Source of the DNA: Candidatus Accumulibacter adjunctus
Lineage (GTDB): Bacteria > Pseudomonadota > Gammaproteobacteria > Burkholderiales > Rhodocyclaceae
Assembly: GCA_000585015.1 (NCBI GenBank)
Contig: JFAX01000003.1
Coordinates: forward strand, 90,767 to 154,766
DNA: 64,000 nt
Direction: 5' to 3'
Of this stretch, positions 39,351 through 51,494 are shown in pieces (the stretch's first letter is position 1; each line of letters begins with the position of its first letter). Position numbers and translations under genes: made by a program. The notes beneath the pieces are model-generated. The model was given only the letters and a program-made list of their open reading frames with translations. It was not told the DNA's origin and ran no database searches.

Positions 39351-40799
39351 AAGAGCGTTCAGGGGTCGGACGACCACCTTGCCCGTGTTCAGGGTGCGAC
39401 TGAGGATCCGGTAGACCTCCGGATCGAAGTCCTGTCGGAAGGGTCCGGCAGCCAGCAGCGTCTGCAGACCCGCATCGTCCTGCACCGTGCCGAGCAGCCG
39501 CCAGCGGTGGACGACGTGGATGTCCTGGCGCATGCCGAAATCGTCGCGCTCGATCAAAGCGACCGGGCCGCGGTAGGACCAGTTTCTGATCTTCAGGCGG
39601 GCCAGCGCGCTCATCAGTCGAGCGCCGTGCTGCAGCGACGATTCCTTGCCGATGCAGGCGCCGCGGCAGTTCTTTTGCCGATAGGCAGTGCACGCAGCGA
39701 CCGCTTGCTCGATGCCGAGCTGTTTCTGACACAGTTGATGCGCTTCGGCCAGCACGCGCAGCGAGCGCTGCGCTTCGCGGCGGTTGACGTATATCCCGAA
39801 GAGGTCGTCGGCGACAGCGAAATCCAGTTCGTCGGCAAATACCAGTCGCAACCTGCAGTCGCCCGATGCGGGCGAGTGCAACTGCCAAGAACAGAGCTCG
39901 TTGGCCGGCGGCAGGTGCCGGGCGGTGCCGCCGCTGCCCGCCGCTGCTTTCGCCGATGTGGTCAGCGGCGCCGAGCGCGCGTAGCGCAGCTCATGCAGAC
40001 GCGCACCCAACTCGCCGGCCGCCTCACGCCACTCGATTCGCCAGGTCTCGCGGTAGAGCGCCTTGTCGCGGCTGCCGGCAGCGAAGTGAGCGAGCACGTG
40101 GTGCCGCAGGTTGTCGCTGCGACGCGCGAGCAGGAGGCGACCGTCCGCACCATAGAACGCGTAGGCGCCCGGCGCCTCGGGGAGGTCGTCGAGCGCGGTC
40201 GGATCGAGTTGCGGTGGCAGTTCGGGACGGCCGACGATCGCTCCCACGGCATCGCTGATCGTCGCTGCGGGCAGCTGACGGTGCCAGCATTGCCAAAGGC
40301 TCCAGAGCAGCCGCGCGTCGGCAAGCGCCCGATGCCGCCCGCCGCCTGCAGTCAGACCATGCCGTTCAACGAGCGTGTCGAGGTTGTGCCGGTGATGCTC
40401 GGGGTAGAGCTTGCGTGACAGCTTGACGGTGCACAGGCTCGGCTGCCGAAAGTCCACCCCGATCCGGCCGAATTCTCCCTTCAGGAAACCATAATCGAAG
40501 CGCGCGTTGTGCGCGACGAACAGTCTCCCGCGCAATCGATCGAGCAGTTCATGGGCAATCTGGCGGAAGGTCGGTGCCGGTCGCAGCATGGCCTCGCTGA
40601 TGCCGGTGAGACTGGTGATGAACGGCGACAGCGGCACCCCGGGATTCACCAGTACACTCCATTCGCGGACACCGGTCGAGTCGACCTCGACCAGACCAAT
40701 CTCGATGATCCGGTCGTTGGCGAAGTTGGCACCGCTCGTCTCGAGGTCGACGAAGACCATTGGCTCCGGTGCGAAAAGCCGCGAGTCATCGACCGACAT
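39342..40799 (-). CDS. DnaQ-like 3'-5' exonuclease fused to a GIY-YIG-like (UvrC N-terminal/Cho-like) domain
   Basis: FVDLETSGANFANDRIIEIGLV...RALADARLLW (DnaQ); PEAPGAYAFYGADGRLLLARRSDNLRHHVLAHF. Confidence 0.85.
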   Translation of the reverse strand: MSVDDSRLFAPEPMVFVDLETSGANFANDRIIEIGLVEVDSTGVREWSVLVNPGVPLSPFITSLTGISEAMLRPAPTFRQIAHELLDRLRGRLFVAHNARFDYGFLKGEFGRIGVDFRQPSLCTVKLSRKLYPEHHRHNLDTLVERHGLTAGGGRHRALADARLLWSLWQCWHRQLPAATISDAVGAIVGRPELPPQLDPTALDDLPEAPGAYAFYGADGRLLLARRSDNLRHHVLAHFAAGSRDKALYRETWRIEWREAAGELGARLHELRYARSAPLTTSAKAAAGSGGTARHLPPANELCSWQLHSPASGDCRLRLVFADELDFAVADDLFGIYVNRREAQRSLRVLAEAHQLCQKQLGIEQAVAACTAYRQKNCRGACIGKESSLQHGARLMSALARLKIRNWSYRGPVALIERDDFGMRQDIHVVHRWRLLGTVQDDAGLQTLLAAGPFRQDFDPEVYRILSRTLNTGKVVVRPLNALSA

Positions 40800-40811
40800 C
40801 GCGGCAGCGGT

Positions 40812-41696
40812 TCAGCGCTGGCTGCGGCTGGCAACCGCGGCGATGGCGTCGGCGAACACTTCGGTCAAGGCGAGCGGGAAATCATGTGCCATCCCTTCGA
40901 TGACGCGCAACTCCGCGGCAGGAATGTGTGCGGCCACGTCCTCACCGCAGGCGAGCGGTATCAACGGGTCATCGGCGCCGTGCAGCACGAGCGTCGGGGC
41001 TTTGATCGTCGCCAGCAGTGCGCGTCGGTCGCCACTGGCAAGAAAGGCCGCCAGTTGCCGGGTCACTCCGCGCGGATGGAAGCCGCGCTCGTGCTCCTCG
41101 ACAAACTGACTGCGGAGGCGATCCGGGCAACTCGGATAGTCCGGGCTGGCAACCGCCAGTTGGCGCCTGATCGCGTCCTCGATCAGACTCTCCCGGTCGC
41201 GTGCCGCAGGCAATGGCGCGAGCAGGGCCTGTGCAGCCTCGGAACTCGGACGCGGCAGGTCCGGATGGCTGCTGGTCGACATGATGCTGGTCAGCGACAG
41301 GCAGCGCTCCGGGTAGCGGGCCGCGACGATCTGAGCGATGGCGCCGCCCATCGATGCGCCAACCATGTGCGCTGCCTCGATTCCCAGTGCGTCCAGCAGG
41401 CCAATGCAGTCCGCCGCCATGTCCTCGAGCGAATATGGGGCGTCCGGCGCCACGCCGCGTCGTAGGGCACGGCCGATGTCCGGAACTCCCGCCTCGTCGA
41501 GCTTGCTCGACAGGCCGCAGTCACGGTTGTCGAAACGCAGCACGCGATAGCCGCGCTCAACCAGAGCTTGACAGAGTTCGACATTCCAGCGGCTCAGTTG
41601 GGCACCCAGTCCCATGATCAGCAGGATCGCGGGCGCCGTCTCGTTACCGAAGGACTCGTACTCGATTTGCAGGTTGTTGGCGGTCACGATGGGCAT
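40812..41696 (-). CDS. Alpha/beta hydrolase
   Basis: ILLIMGLGAQLSRW; MVGASMGGAIAQIVAARYPERC; LVLHGADDPLIP. Confidence 0.9.
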   Translation of the reverse strand: MPIVTANNLQIEYESFGNETAPAILLIMGLGAQLSRWNVELCQALVERGYRVLRFDNRDCGLSSKLDEAGVPDIGRALRRGVAPDAPYSLEDMAADCIGLLDALGIEAAHMVGASMGGAIAQIVAARYPERCLSLTSIMSTSSHPDLPRPSSEAAQALLAPLPAARDRESLIEDAIRRQLAVASPDYPSCPDRLRSQFVEEHERGFHPRGVTRQLAAFLASGDRRALLATIKAPTLVLHGADDPLIPLACGEDVAAHIPAAELRVIEGMAHDFPLALTEVFADAIAAVASRSQR

Positions 41697-42075
41697 GGCG
41701 AGCGGTCCCGGAGATGTGGCTGGCTAGGATATCGACAGCACGCGAATCTACCACTGTTTGCAGCGGCCGCGAACCCGATGCCCGCCGCGAACGCCGCCAT
41801 TCCGGACCGGGCACGGCATTGCGATGCCTGCTGCGCCGTCGTCGTCGGGAACTGTCGTCCGGCGCAACCAACCGGGTGCCACCGACACATCCGCCCCCAC
41901 TCGTGACTACCGATAATTTGTATTATGTAAATTTGTAGATTCCGGGTTGCAGCCCTGTCAGCAGGCAAGCCCTTGGTCCTTGCGTGCCTCCGTGTGCCGC
42001 GCCGCTGCCCCGCCCCATTCGACTCACAAGCCCCGCGGGTCATGTGGCAGAGCGCAGCGAGCGGGATCCGTTGCT

Positions 42076-44055
<1,980 letters not shown>

Positions 44056-44067
44056 CGCCCCTCCTCC

Positions 44068-44475
44068 TCAGGCCGGCAGCTCGGCCCGCAGCGTTTCGGG
44101 AATCGGCACCGACTTGCCGCTTGCGACATCCATCCAGACGATCTTCGAGTCGCCGGTGGCGTAGATCGTCGGTGATCCCTGCAGGCTGATCTCGTAGTGC
44201 GTCGGCACGCTGCTGCGACCCGGATGCCCACAGTACATCCGGACCTCGACCACCCCGGGATAATTCAGCGGGACCAGGAAAGTGCAACTGGCGTTGATGA
44301 TCACGGGCGCCGATCCGTGCGGCATGACCCGGAAGCCGAGCCGCTCGAGGAACTCGACGCGGGCCTGCTCCATGTAGCGAAAATAAACCGTGTTGTTGAC
44401 GTGCCCATAAGCATCCATGTCGCCCCAACGGATGGGGATCAGGCACGTCTGGACGAGCTTTGTCTGGTTCTGCAT
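44068..44475 (-). CDS. Acyl-CoA thioesterase (4HBT hot-dog fold)
   Basis: IPIRWGDMDAYGHVNNTVYFRYMEQARVEFLERLGF. Confidence 0.9.
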   Translation of the reverse strand: MQNQTKLVQTCLIPIRWGDMDAYGHVNNTVYFRYMEQARVEFLERLGFRVMPHGSAPVIINASCTFLVPLNYPGVVEVRMYCGHPGRSSVPTHYEISLQGSPTIYATGDSKIVWMDVASGKSVPIPETLRAELPA

Positions 44476-44588
44476 GGTGTTTCCCACGATATTTACGGCG
44501 GTCTTGCCCGCGCCTGGTCGCCCGCCCACTCCCACCGCCAGCCCGCGCTGCAGGGCTGGCGGCGGTGTGTTGCAAGCTGCACCACGCC

Positions 44589-46382
44589 TCAGAACATGTC
44601 TTCCGGCAGCGCGAGCACACCGGCGGCACCATCGGTCACGCTGCTGGCGAGACCACTGGCCTGCGACAGCACGTGGTCGGCATAGAAGCGGGCGGTGCCG
44701 ATCTTCGCCGGGTAGAAGGGGTCGGCATCGCCGGCATCGATCTTCGTCTGCGCGACCAGCGCGGCACGCGCCATCTGCCAGCCACCCGCAACGACACCGA
44801 GCAGCATCAGGAACGGCACGGCACCGGCGGACGCTGCGCGGACATCCTTGCCGTAATTGGCGACGAGCCACTCGCCCGCCGCGGCGAGCGCATCGATCGC
44901 CGCCGAGAAGCGTCGCTGCAGCGCGGCGAAGTCGTCGCCCGAACGAGCGCCGAGCTCGCCGGCAACGCCGCGCATCAGGCCGATGACCGCCTGCAGTGTC
45001 GCCCCCCCCTCGCGCGCCATCTTGCGGCCGATGAGGTCGTTGGCCTGAATGCCGGTGGTTCCCTCGTAGATCGTCGAAATCTGCGCGTCGCGCAGATGCT
45101 GCGCGGCGCCGGTTTCCTCGACGTAGCCCATGCCGCCGTGTACCTGGACGCCGATCGAAGCCATGCTGACCCCGGACTCGGTGCTCCAGCCCTTGACGAC
45201 GGGAATCATCAGGTCGACGAAAGCTTGGTTGCGCTTGCGCTCGCCCGCATCCGGATGGTGCACGGCGGCGTCGTGCGCAGCCGCAACGACGTACGCCAGC
45301 GCCCGCGTTGCCTCGGCACGCGATTTCATGGTCATCAACATGCGGCGCACATCCGGATGCCGGATGATCGGCACCTTCGGCCCGCCGCGAACCCCGATGT
45401 CGGTGCACTGGATGCGATCGCGAGCGTAGTCGCGCGCACGCTGGTAGGCCCTCTCGCAAGCCGCGACACCCTCCAGTCCGACGCCGAAACGGGCGGCATT
45501 CATCATGATGAACATGTACTCGAGGCCGCGATTCTCTTCGCCGACCAGATGGCCGACTGCCCCCGCGTGGTCGCCAAAGGCCATGATCGCCGTCGGGCTG
45601 GCATGAATTCCGAGCTTGTGCTCGATCGACACGCAGTACGCGTCATTGCGCGCACCGAGGCTGCCGTCCGCGTTGACCATGAACTTCGGCACGATGAACA
45701 GCGAGATCCCCTTTACCCCTTCCGGCGCGGTTGGCGTCCGCGCCAGGACGAGATGGACGATGTTCTCGGCCAAGTCGTGTTCGCCATAGGTGATGAAGAT
45801 CTTCTGCCCGCAGATCCGGTAGCTGCCGTCGTCCTGTGGCTCGGCGCGCGTGCGGACGGCAGCGAGGTCGGAACCGGCATTCGGCTCGGTGAGGTTCATC
45901 GTCCCGGTCCATACGCCACTGACCATCTTCTCGACGTAGGTTCGCTTCAGTTCCTCGCTGCCGGAGAGGACCAGAGCCTCGATCGCCCCGCTGGTCAGCA
46001 GCGGGCACAGCGAAAAGGAATGATTGGCAGACTTCCACATCTCGCCGACCGCAGCCGCAACGACCTTCGGCAGTCCCTGTCCGCCCCACTCGGGCTCGCT
46101 GCCGAGCGCCGTCCACCCGCTCTCGGCAAACAGTCTGTAAGCTTCCTTGAAGCCGGCAGGCATGGTCACCGTCTTGTCGTGCCAGCGAGCGCCTTCCTGG
46201 TCACCAGGCCAATTGAGCGGTGACAGGACCTCCTCGGCAAAGCGCGCCGCTTCCTCGAGAACGGCGTCGACGAGGTCCGGGGTCGCTTCCTCGCAACCCG
46301 GCAGCTGTGCCACCTGCTCGAGTCCGGCAAGTTCCTTGAGAACGAACTGCATGTCGCGTACCGGGGCAATGTATTCACTCAT
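44589..46382 (-). CDS. Acyl-CoA dehydrogenase with C-terminal extension
   Basis: MNLTEPNAGSDLAAVRTRAEPQDDGSYRICGQKIFITYGEHDL; GMGYVEETGAAQHLRDAQISTIYEGTTGIQANDLIGRK. Confidence 0.94.
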   Translation of the reverse strand: MSEYIAPVRDMQFVLKELAGLEQVAQLPGCEEATPDLVDAVLEEAARFAEEVLSPLNWPGDQEGARWHDKTVTMPAGFKEAYRLFAESGWTALGSEPEWGGQGLPKVVAAAVGEMWKSANHSFSLCPLLTSGAIEALVLSGSEELKRTYVEKMVSGVWTGTMNLTEPNAGSDLAAVRTRAEPQDDGSYRICGQKIFITYGEHDLAENIVHLVLARTPTAPEGVKGISLFIVPKFMVNADGSLGARNDAYCVSIEHKLGIHASPTAIMAFGDHAGAVGHLVGEENRGLEYMFIMMNAARFGVGLEGVAACERAYQRARDYARDRIQCTDIGVRGGPKVPIIRHPDVRRMLMTMKSRAEATRALAYVVAAAHDAAVHHPDAGERKRNQAFVDLMIPVVKGWSTESGVSMASIGVQVHGGMGYVEETGAAQHLRDAQISTIYEGTTGIQANDLIGRKMAREGGATLQAVIGLMRGVAGELGARSGDDFAALQRRFSAAIDALAAAGEWLVANYGKDVRAASAGAVPFLMLLGVVAGGWQMARAALVAQTKIDAGDADPFYPAKIGTARFYADHVLSQASGLASSVTDGAAGVLALPEDMF

Positions 46383-46437
46383 CTGTTTCTCCTTTCATGG
46401 CTGTTTTCGGGATGTCTTTCGGGGCACTTCGGAACGC

Positions 46438-48213
46438 TCAGCGGGCAACATCGTGCGCCGCAGCGAGATCGATCAGGAAAAGGATTTCCTCGGCGATCGC
46501 CAAAGGAAAACCCTTGCGCTTGCCTTGCCGGTTGTCGCGCAAGAGATTCTCGAGATAACCGAGGCACTCGGGCTTTCCCCACAGGGCGACGATCTCGTCA
46601 CGCAGGCGGGGGATGTCCTCCAGTGTCTCGGCTTTGGCGGCGGCGCCGGCAAGGGGGATCAGCTCCAGTCCGCGGCGCCCCGTTTCGTTCTCCCAGGCCA
46701 GGATCTCGACGTTGAAGTTGCGGTTGAGCTTGACCGTCAGCGCCTCGAACTCCTTGCGCATGCCGTTGCGCTGGTAGAGATGCAGCAGCCGGATCCATGG
46801 CCTGGCCGATTCCTGCGGCAGGGCCGCGATGTACTCCTCGAGCGTTCTCGCGGCGCCGCTGACCCGGCCGAAGGAAAGCATGATCTCCGCCAGTTCGATC
46901 GCCGGTGCGGCGCCCCCCAAGCCGTGATCGGCCGGCAGGAGCGGTGCCGCTACCGCCGGCGGCGCTGCGTCGCGCCGTTCTGCGACTGCCGGGGAAACCG
47001 TCGCTGCCACGGGTGTCGGTGCGCTAACAGGGACGACGGCGCGGCGCGGCGGCGCCTCGATGGGAACAGCCGCTGCCGCCTCCGGCGTCAGAGAGAACTG
47101 CGATTCGCCTTTCGTCGTTCCTGCAGCCGCGTCTTCGCTCGCCACCCCAAGCGGCCCGACGGTCGCATTGCGACGGCGGCGGAAGAGAAACAGCGCGGCC
47201 AGCAGAAACAGTACCAGTACGCCGTAGAACAGCCAGTGCTCTTCTTCCGCGGCGGCCGGCGCTGCCGGCGGTGTTCGCACGACGCGCGGCGCTTCGTTCG
47301 TCGCTGGCGCAGCCGAGGCCGGCGTGTTCGCTGCGGCGCCTGGCGCATCGCCTTGGGCAGCCGCGCCGGGCGGCGAACCCGCCGACCCGGCGACCGCTCC
47401 AGGAAGCCGCGACTCGCCGGCCGCAACGCCGCCCGGGAGGGCCGCCGCACCACCCTGCAGTTTTTCTGCCGCTCTCTTGAGCTCGGCGACGTTGGCTTCG
47501 AGCCACGCCAGCTTGTTGCTCATTGTCTCCTGGTCGTCGGCCGGGTCGTTGAGCATCGCGAGCGCCCGTTGTTCGAGACGCAGCAATTCGCGCCCCAGTC
47601 CGCTCGCCGGCACGGGCTCGGACAACTCGTCGCTCGCCACCAGTGCCGCTGCATCTCCCTTCGCTGGCGATCCGCGAGCGGCGCGCCCGCCCTCGCCGGC
47701 CGTAGCCGGCGCGCGCTGCGGCGGGACAGCGGCCGCTGCTCGCGGCGCATCCGGGAGTGATCCTCGCGTGCTATCCACGTGCGCTGATGCCTTTGCTGCA
47801 ACCGTGCTGCGCGCTGGCGCCGCCGCCCCCGCCCCCCCAGCAGTCGGGTCCGCGAGCAGGATCGTGTACTCTCTGCTGGCCGACGAGGCACACTCCGAAC
47901 GAACCGCCAGGCGCACGGCCGGGTCGGCGATCGCTGCCCGGGAGACGATGCTCAAGCGCCCCTGCCCACCCTCGCGCCGATAGCTGAGACGCGCATCGGT
48001 GATCCACGGCAGATCATCGCTGGCCGACTGCGGCCGGAACAGCTTCAGGCAGGCGGGGTCGAAGCGCTCGGCGGGGTGCTCGCTGACCTCGATCTCGGCC
48101 TGCAGCACCTGGCCTACGCGTGCCGAGCTGTGCAGCTCCCCGAGCATGATGGCATGGCTCGGGGAACCGCCGACGGCGAGCAGCAGGAGCAGGAGCGGCA
48201 CGCCGGCACGCAT
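46438..48213 (-). CDS. FimV-like / type IV pilus-associated protein
   Basis: GELHSSARVGQVLQAEIEVSEHPAERFDPACLKLF; coiled coil, TM, C-terminal TPR-like region. Start placed at 48213 (MRAGVPLLLLLLAV signal); the track start is 48282. Confidence 0.75.
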   Translation of the reverse strand: MRAGVPLLLLLLAVGGSPSHAIMLGELHSSARVGQVLQAEIEVSEHPAERFDPACLKLFRPQSASDDLPWITDARLSYRREGGQGRLSIVSRAAIADPAVRLAVRSECASSASREYTILLADPTAGGAGAAAPARSTVAAKASAHVDSTRGSLPDAPRAAAAVPPQRAPATAGEGGRAARGSPAKGDAAALVASDELSEPVPASGLGRELLRLEQRALAMLNDPADDQETMSNKLAWLEANVAELKRAAEKLQGGAAALPGGVAAGESRLPGAVAGSAGSPPGAAAQGDAPGAAANTPASAAPATNEAPRVVRTPPAAPAAAEEEHWLFYGVLVLFLLAALFLFRRRRNATVGPLGVASEDAAAGTTKGESQFSLTPEAAAAVPIEAPPRRAVVPVSAPTPVAATVSPAVAERRDAAPPAVAAPLLPADHGLGGAAPAIELAEIMLSFGRVSGAARTLEEYIAALPQESARPWIRLLHLYQRNGMRKEFEALTVKLNRNFNVEILAWENETGRRGLELIPLAGAAAKAETLEDIPRLRDEIVALWGKPECLGYLENLLRDNRQGKRKGFPLAIAEEILFLIDLAAAHDVAR

Positions 48214-48256
48214 CAGGTCGGCTCGCACGGACACAGCGAGGCGTTTCTCGGTGAAC

Positions 48257-48922
48257 TCATTTGCCTCCAGGAAAGAGTGCATCGCTGCCGTCTGCCAGCA
48301 ACTGCGGTCGATAGACAGCCAGCAACGTGCTCAGCATACCCGACAGCCAGGCCTCGGAGAAACCGAGCAGGAGAAAGTAAGGCAGGTAGTCGTCCGCCAG
48401 GTATTGGCCGCTGTAGGTACCCGCCAGCGCGAACACCAGGCTCGACACCAGACCGACGGCGAGGACCGCCAGTGCAGCGGTGAAGAATCCCTTGCAGAAG
48501 ATGAACACGAACAGGTGGCCAGGCAGCAGACGGTCGACCAGACGGTGGGCGGTGTGGCTGACGCCGACACCGACACCCGCCATGAGCAAGGCATTGAGAG
48601 CGAATGCCTGCCAACCCGCGGCACCGTTCAGCGTGACACCGAGCAGAACCACGCTCAGGCCAAGAAAGGCAAGCTGCCAGCCGAAGCAGAGCGTGAAGAC
48701 CGTCGCCCCGAGCAGGTGCAGGGACAGGCCGGGCTTGACCCCGGCCTGCAGGTGCCAGAGCAGGATCAATGCGACGATCATCGCCAGGAAGGCATTCAGG
48801 CGCGAACTGTCCAGCAGCACGCGCCATGGTGCCCGCCTGGCCGCGATCAGCGTCGCGCCGACGAAGAGCAGCCACGCGACCAGCGTCCAGCCGGTGTCGA
48901 GCAACCCGTCCGGCAAGTTCAT
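48257..48922 (-). CDS. Energy-coupling factor (CbiM-like) transporter permease
   Basis: [25 protein letters not shown]; multi-[33 protein letters not shown]. Confidence 0.75.
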   Translation of the reverse strand: MNLPDGLLDTGWTLVAWLLFVGATLIAARRAPWRVLLDSSRLNAFLAMIVALILLWHLQAGVKPGLSLHLLGATVFTLCFGWQLAFLGLSVVLLGVTLNGAAGWQAFALNALLMAGVGVGVSHTAHRLVDRLLPGHLFVFIFCKGFFTAALAVLAVGLVSSLVFALAGTYSGQYLADDYLPYFLLLGFSEAWLSGMLSTLLAVYRPQLLADGSDALFPGGK

Positions 48923-48946
48923 GCTGCCTGCCCTGGCCGTCTCCGC

Positions 48947-49879
48947 TCAGCCGAGTTCCGCCTGCAGCGCCGGCACGACTTCGAAGAGATCGGCCACCAG
49001 GCCATAATCGGCGACCTGGAAGATCGGCGCTTCGGCATCCTTGTTGATGGCGACGATGATCTTGCTGTCCTTCATTCCGGCGAGGTGCTGGATGGCGCCC
49101 GAGATGCCGACGGCGATGTAGAGCTGCGGGGCGACGATCTTGCCGGTCTGCCCGACCTGATAGTCGTTCGGCACGAAGCCGGCGTCGACCGCTGCGCGCG
49201 AAGCGCCGAGCGCTGCCCCGAGCCTGTCCGCCAGCGGCTCGAGCAGGCGATGGAAATTCTCCCCGTTGCCCATGCCGCGGCCACCCGACACGATCACCTT
49301 GGCCGCCGTCAGCTCTGGCCGTTCGGACTTGGTCAGTTCGCGCCCCAGTACGCGGCTCAGACCGAGATCGGCAGCTGCAGGCAGCGTCTCGATGGCCGCG
49401 CTGCCACCCTCGCCTGCCGCCTCGAAAGCCGTCGCGCGCACCGTGATGACCTTCACCGGATCGATCGACTGGACGGTGGCGACGACGTTGCCGGCGTAGA
49501 TCGGGCGGACGAAGGTGTCAGCGGACTCGATCCCCGAGATCTCCGAGATCTGCGCCACATCGAGTAACGCCGCGACGCGCGGCATGCAGTTCTTGCCGCT
49601 GGTTGTCGCTGCCGCCAGGAGATGCGAGTAGGAAGCGGCGATGCTCACCAGCAGTGCCGCGACGTTCTCCGGCGACTGGTCGGCATAATGCGGCGCGTCG
49701 GTCAGCAGCACCTTGTCGACGCCGCTGATCCGCGCCGCCGCCGCCGCGGCGTCGGCGCAGTTGCTGCCAGCCACCAGCAGATGGATCTCGCCACCGAGCT
49801 TCGTCGCCGCGGTCACGGCATGATGGGTCGCCGCCTTGATCGAGCTGTTGTCGTGTTCAGCAATAACGAGAATGGCCAT
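48947..49879 (-). CDS. etfA: Electron transfer flavoprotein subunit alpha
   Basis: [85 protein letters not shown]. Confidence 0.96.
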   Translation of the reverse strand: MAILVIAEHDNSSIKAATHHAVTAATKLGGEIHLLVAGSNCADAAAAAARISGVDKVLLTDAPHYADQSPENVAALLVSIAASYSHLLAAATTSGKNCMPRVAALLDVAQISEISGIESADTFVRPIYAGNVVATVQSIDPVKVITVRATAFEAAGEGGSAAIETLPAAADLGLSRVLGRELTKSERPELTAAKVIVSGGRGMGNGENFHRLLEPLADRLGAALGASRAAVDAGFVPNDYQVGQTGKIVAPQLYIAVGISGAIQHLAGMKDSKIIVAINKDAEAPIFQVADYGLVADLFEVVPALQAELG

Positions 49880-49881
49880 GG

Positions 49882-50631
49882 TCAGATCACCTTTGCTTCA
49901 GTCTTGAGTTTCAGTACCAGATCGGCGGCATCGGCCACCTTGATGCCGGCTGAGCGCTTGGGCGGCTCGGCCGCTTTCAGGGTCTTCAGTCGCGGCGTGA
50001 CATCAACCCCCAGTGCGGCAGGATTGGTTGTCTCCAGCGGCTTCTTCTTCGCTTTCATGATGTTCGGCAGGGTCGCGTAACGCGGCTCGTTGAGGCGCAG
50101 ATCGCTGGTGACGACCGCCGGCAGGGCGACCTCGACGTTCTCCAGACCGCCGTCGATCTCACGTGTCACGGTGGCCGTCTGAGCGGAGACGACGACCTTC
50201 GACGCAAAGGTCGCCTGCGGCCAACCCAGCAGGCCCGCGAGCATCTGGCCGGTCTGATTGGCGTCGTCGTCGATCGCCTGCTTGCCGCAGACGACCATCT
50301 GCGGCTGCTCCCTGGCGCACACCGCCTGCAGCAGCTTGGCGACAGCCAGCGGCTGCAGTTCGACATCGGTCTGCACCAGGATGCCGCGATCGGCGCCAAT
50401 CGCCATCGCCGTACGCAGGGTCTCCTGACAGTTGGCAACTCCCGCCGAGAACACGACCACCTCGGTCGCAATGCCAGCCTCCTTGAGGCGCACCGCCTCT
50501 TCGACGGCGATCTCGTCGAAGGGATTCATGGACATCTTGACGTTCGCCAGATCGACATCGCTGCCATCCGGCTTGACGCGAACCTTGACGTTGTAATCCA
50601 CCACCCGTTTGACTGGAACGAGGATCTTCAC
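49882..50631 (-). CDS. etfB: Electron transfer flavoprotein subunit beta
   Basis: [27 protein letters not shown]...[20 protein letters not shown] start at 50631. Confidence 0.95.
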   Translation of the reverse strand: MKILVPVKRVVDYNVKVRVKPDGSDVDLANVKMSMNPFDEIAVEEAVRLKEAGIATEVVVFSAGVANCQETLRTAMAIGADRGILVQTDVELQPLAVAKLLQAVCAREQPQMVVCGKQAIDDDANQTGQMLAGLLGWPQATFASKVVVSAQTATVTREIDGGLENVEVALPAVVTSDLRLNEPRYATLPNIMKAKKKPLETTNPAALGVDVTPRLKTLKAAEPPKRSAGIKVADAADLVLKLKTEAKVI

Positions 50632-50710
50632 TTTCTTCTCCTTGATCACTACACGCAAAGCAATGCCAGGCGTCGTCCTGCAGGCGACGTCCGACACTCC
50701 CGAATTCTGG

Positions 50711-50758
50711 CCATACGATACGCCGTACCGTATCGTATGGATTGCGTACGGTACCGTA
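50711..50758. promoter_or_regulatory. Tandem palindromic operator-like elements between etfB and tetR
   Basis: CCATACGATACG-CCGTAC-CGTATCGTATGG (50711-50740, perfect 12-bp arms) and TACGGTACCGTA (50747-50758, perfect palindrome). Confidence 0.8.
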
Positions 50759-50846
50759 TGGACGGCTGGCTGTCAAGACTGCAGTCGGCAGCTTTGGCTT
50801 CAGGCTGATAATATTGCCTGACGCGCGGGTTTCAGGAAAGGACCAG

Positions 50847-51455
50847 ATGACGATGAAGCACCGGAACATCAGACCGCGTGCTGCGCTTGGCCGCAACGAG
50901 TGGATTCAGGCGGCGATCGACAACCTTGCCGAGCAGGGCGTCAACGGCATGCGGGTCGAAGTCCTGGCGAAGACCTTTGGCGTCACCAAGGGCAGCTTCT
51001 ACTGGCATTTCAGGGATCGCAACGATCTCGTCGAAGCGGTCCTGCAAGCCTGGCGAGACGGCCGCATCCAGGACATCGAAAAGCAGACCGTCGCCACGCC
51101 GGGCGCCGAGGAGCAGCAACTGCTGCATCTGATCGACATCTACTCGGCCACCCGCAACCGCAAGGGCATCTCGATCGAACTGGCGGTCCGTGAATGGGCG
51201 CGGCGCGACGCGCAGGCGGCGGCGATCGTTGCCGAGGTCGATACCTGGCGTCTCGAAGCGACGCGCAAGCTGTTCGTCGGCCTCGGCTGCTCGGAGGAAG
51301 TCGCGAAGAGCCGCAGCCTGCTCCTCTACGCCTATGTCTTCGGGCAGAGCCTGATGGCTTGCGAGAACTACGATGTGCGCATCGCCGAGTTCAAGCGCTG
51401 GATCGCCGAACTGATCGTTCGTCAACACCAGGAACAGCCTGGCACCCCTACCTGA
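50847..51455 (+). CDS. TetR-family transcriptional regulator
   Basis: WIQAAIDNLAEQGVNGMRVEVLAKTFGVTKGSFYWHFRDRNDLVEAVLQAW. Confidence 0.93.
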   Translation: MTMKHRNIRPRAALGRNEWIQAAIDNLAEQGVNGMRVEVLAKTFGVTKGSFYWHFRDRNDLVEAVLQAWRDGRIQDIEKQTVATPGAEEQQLLHLIDIYSATRNRKGISIELAVREWARRDAQAAAIVAEVDTWRLEATRKLFVGLGCSEEVAKSRSLLLYAYVFGQSLMACENYDVRIAEFKRWIAELIVRQHQEQPGTPT

Positions 51456-51494
51456 GAACACCACCGTCCATTTTTCGTCGCCGGAGTTTGCCCG

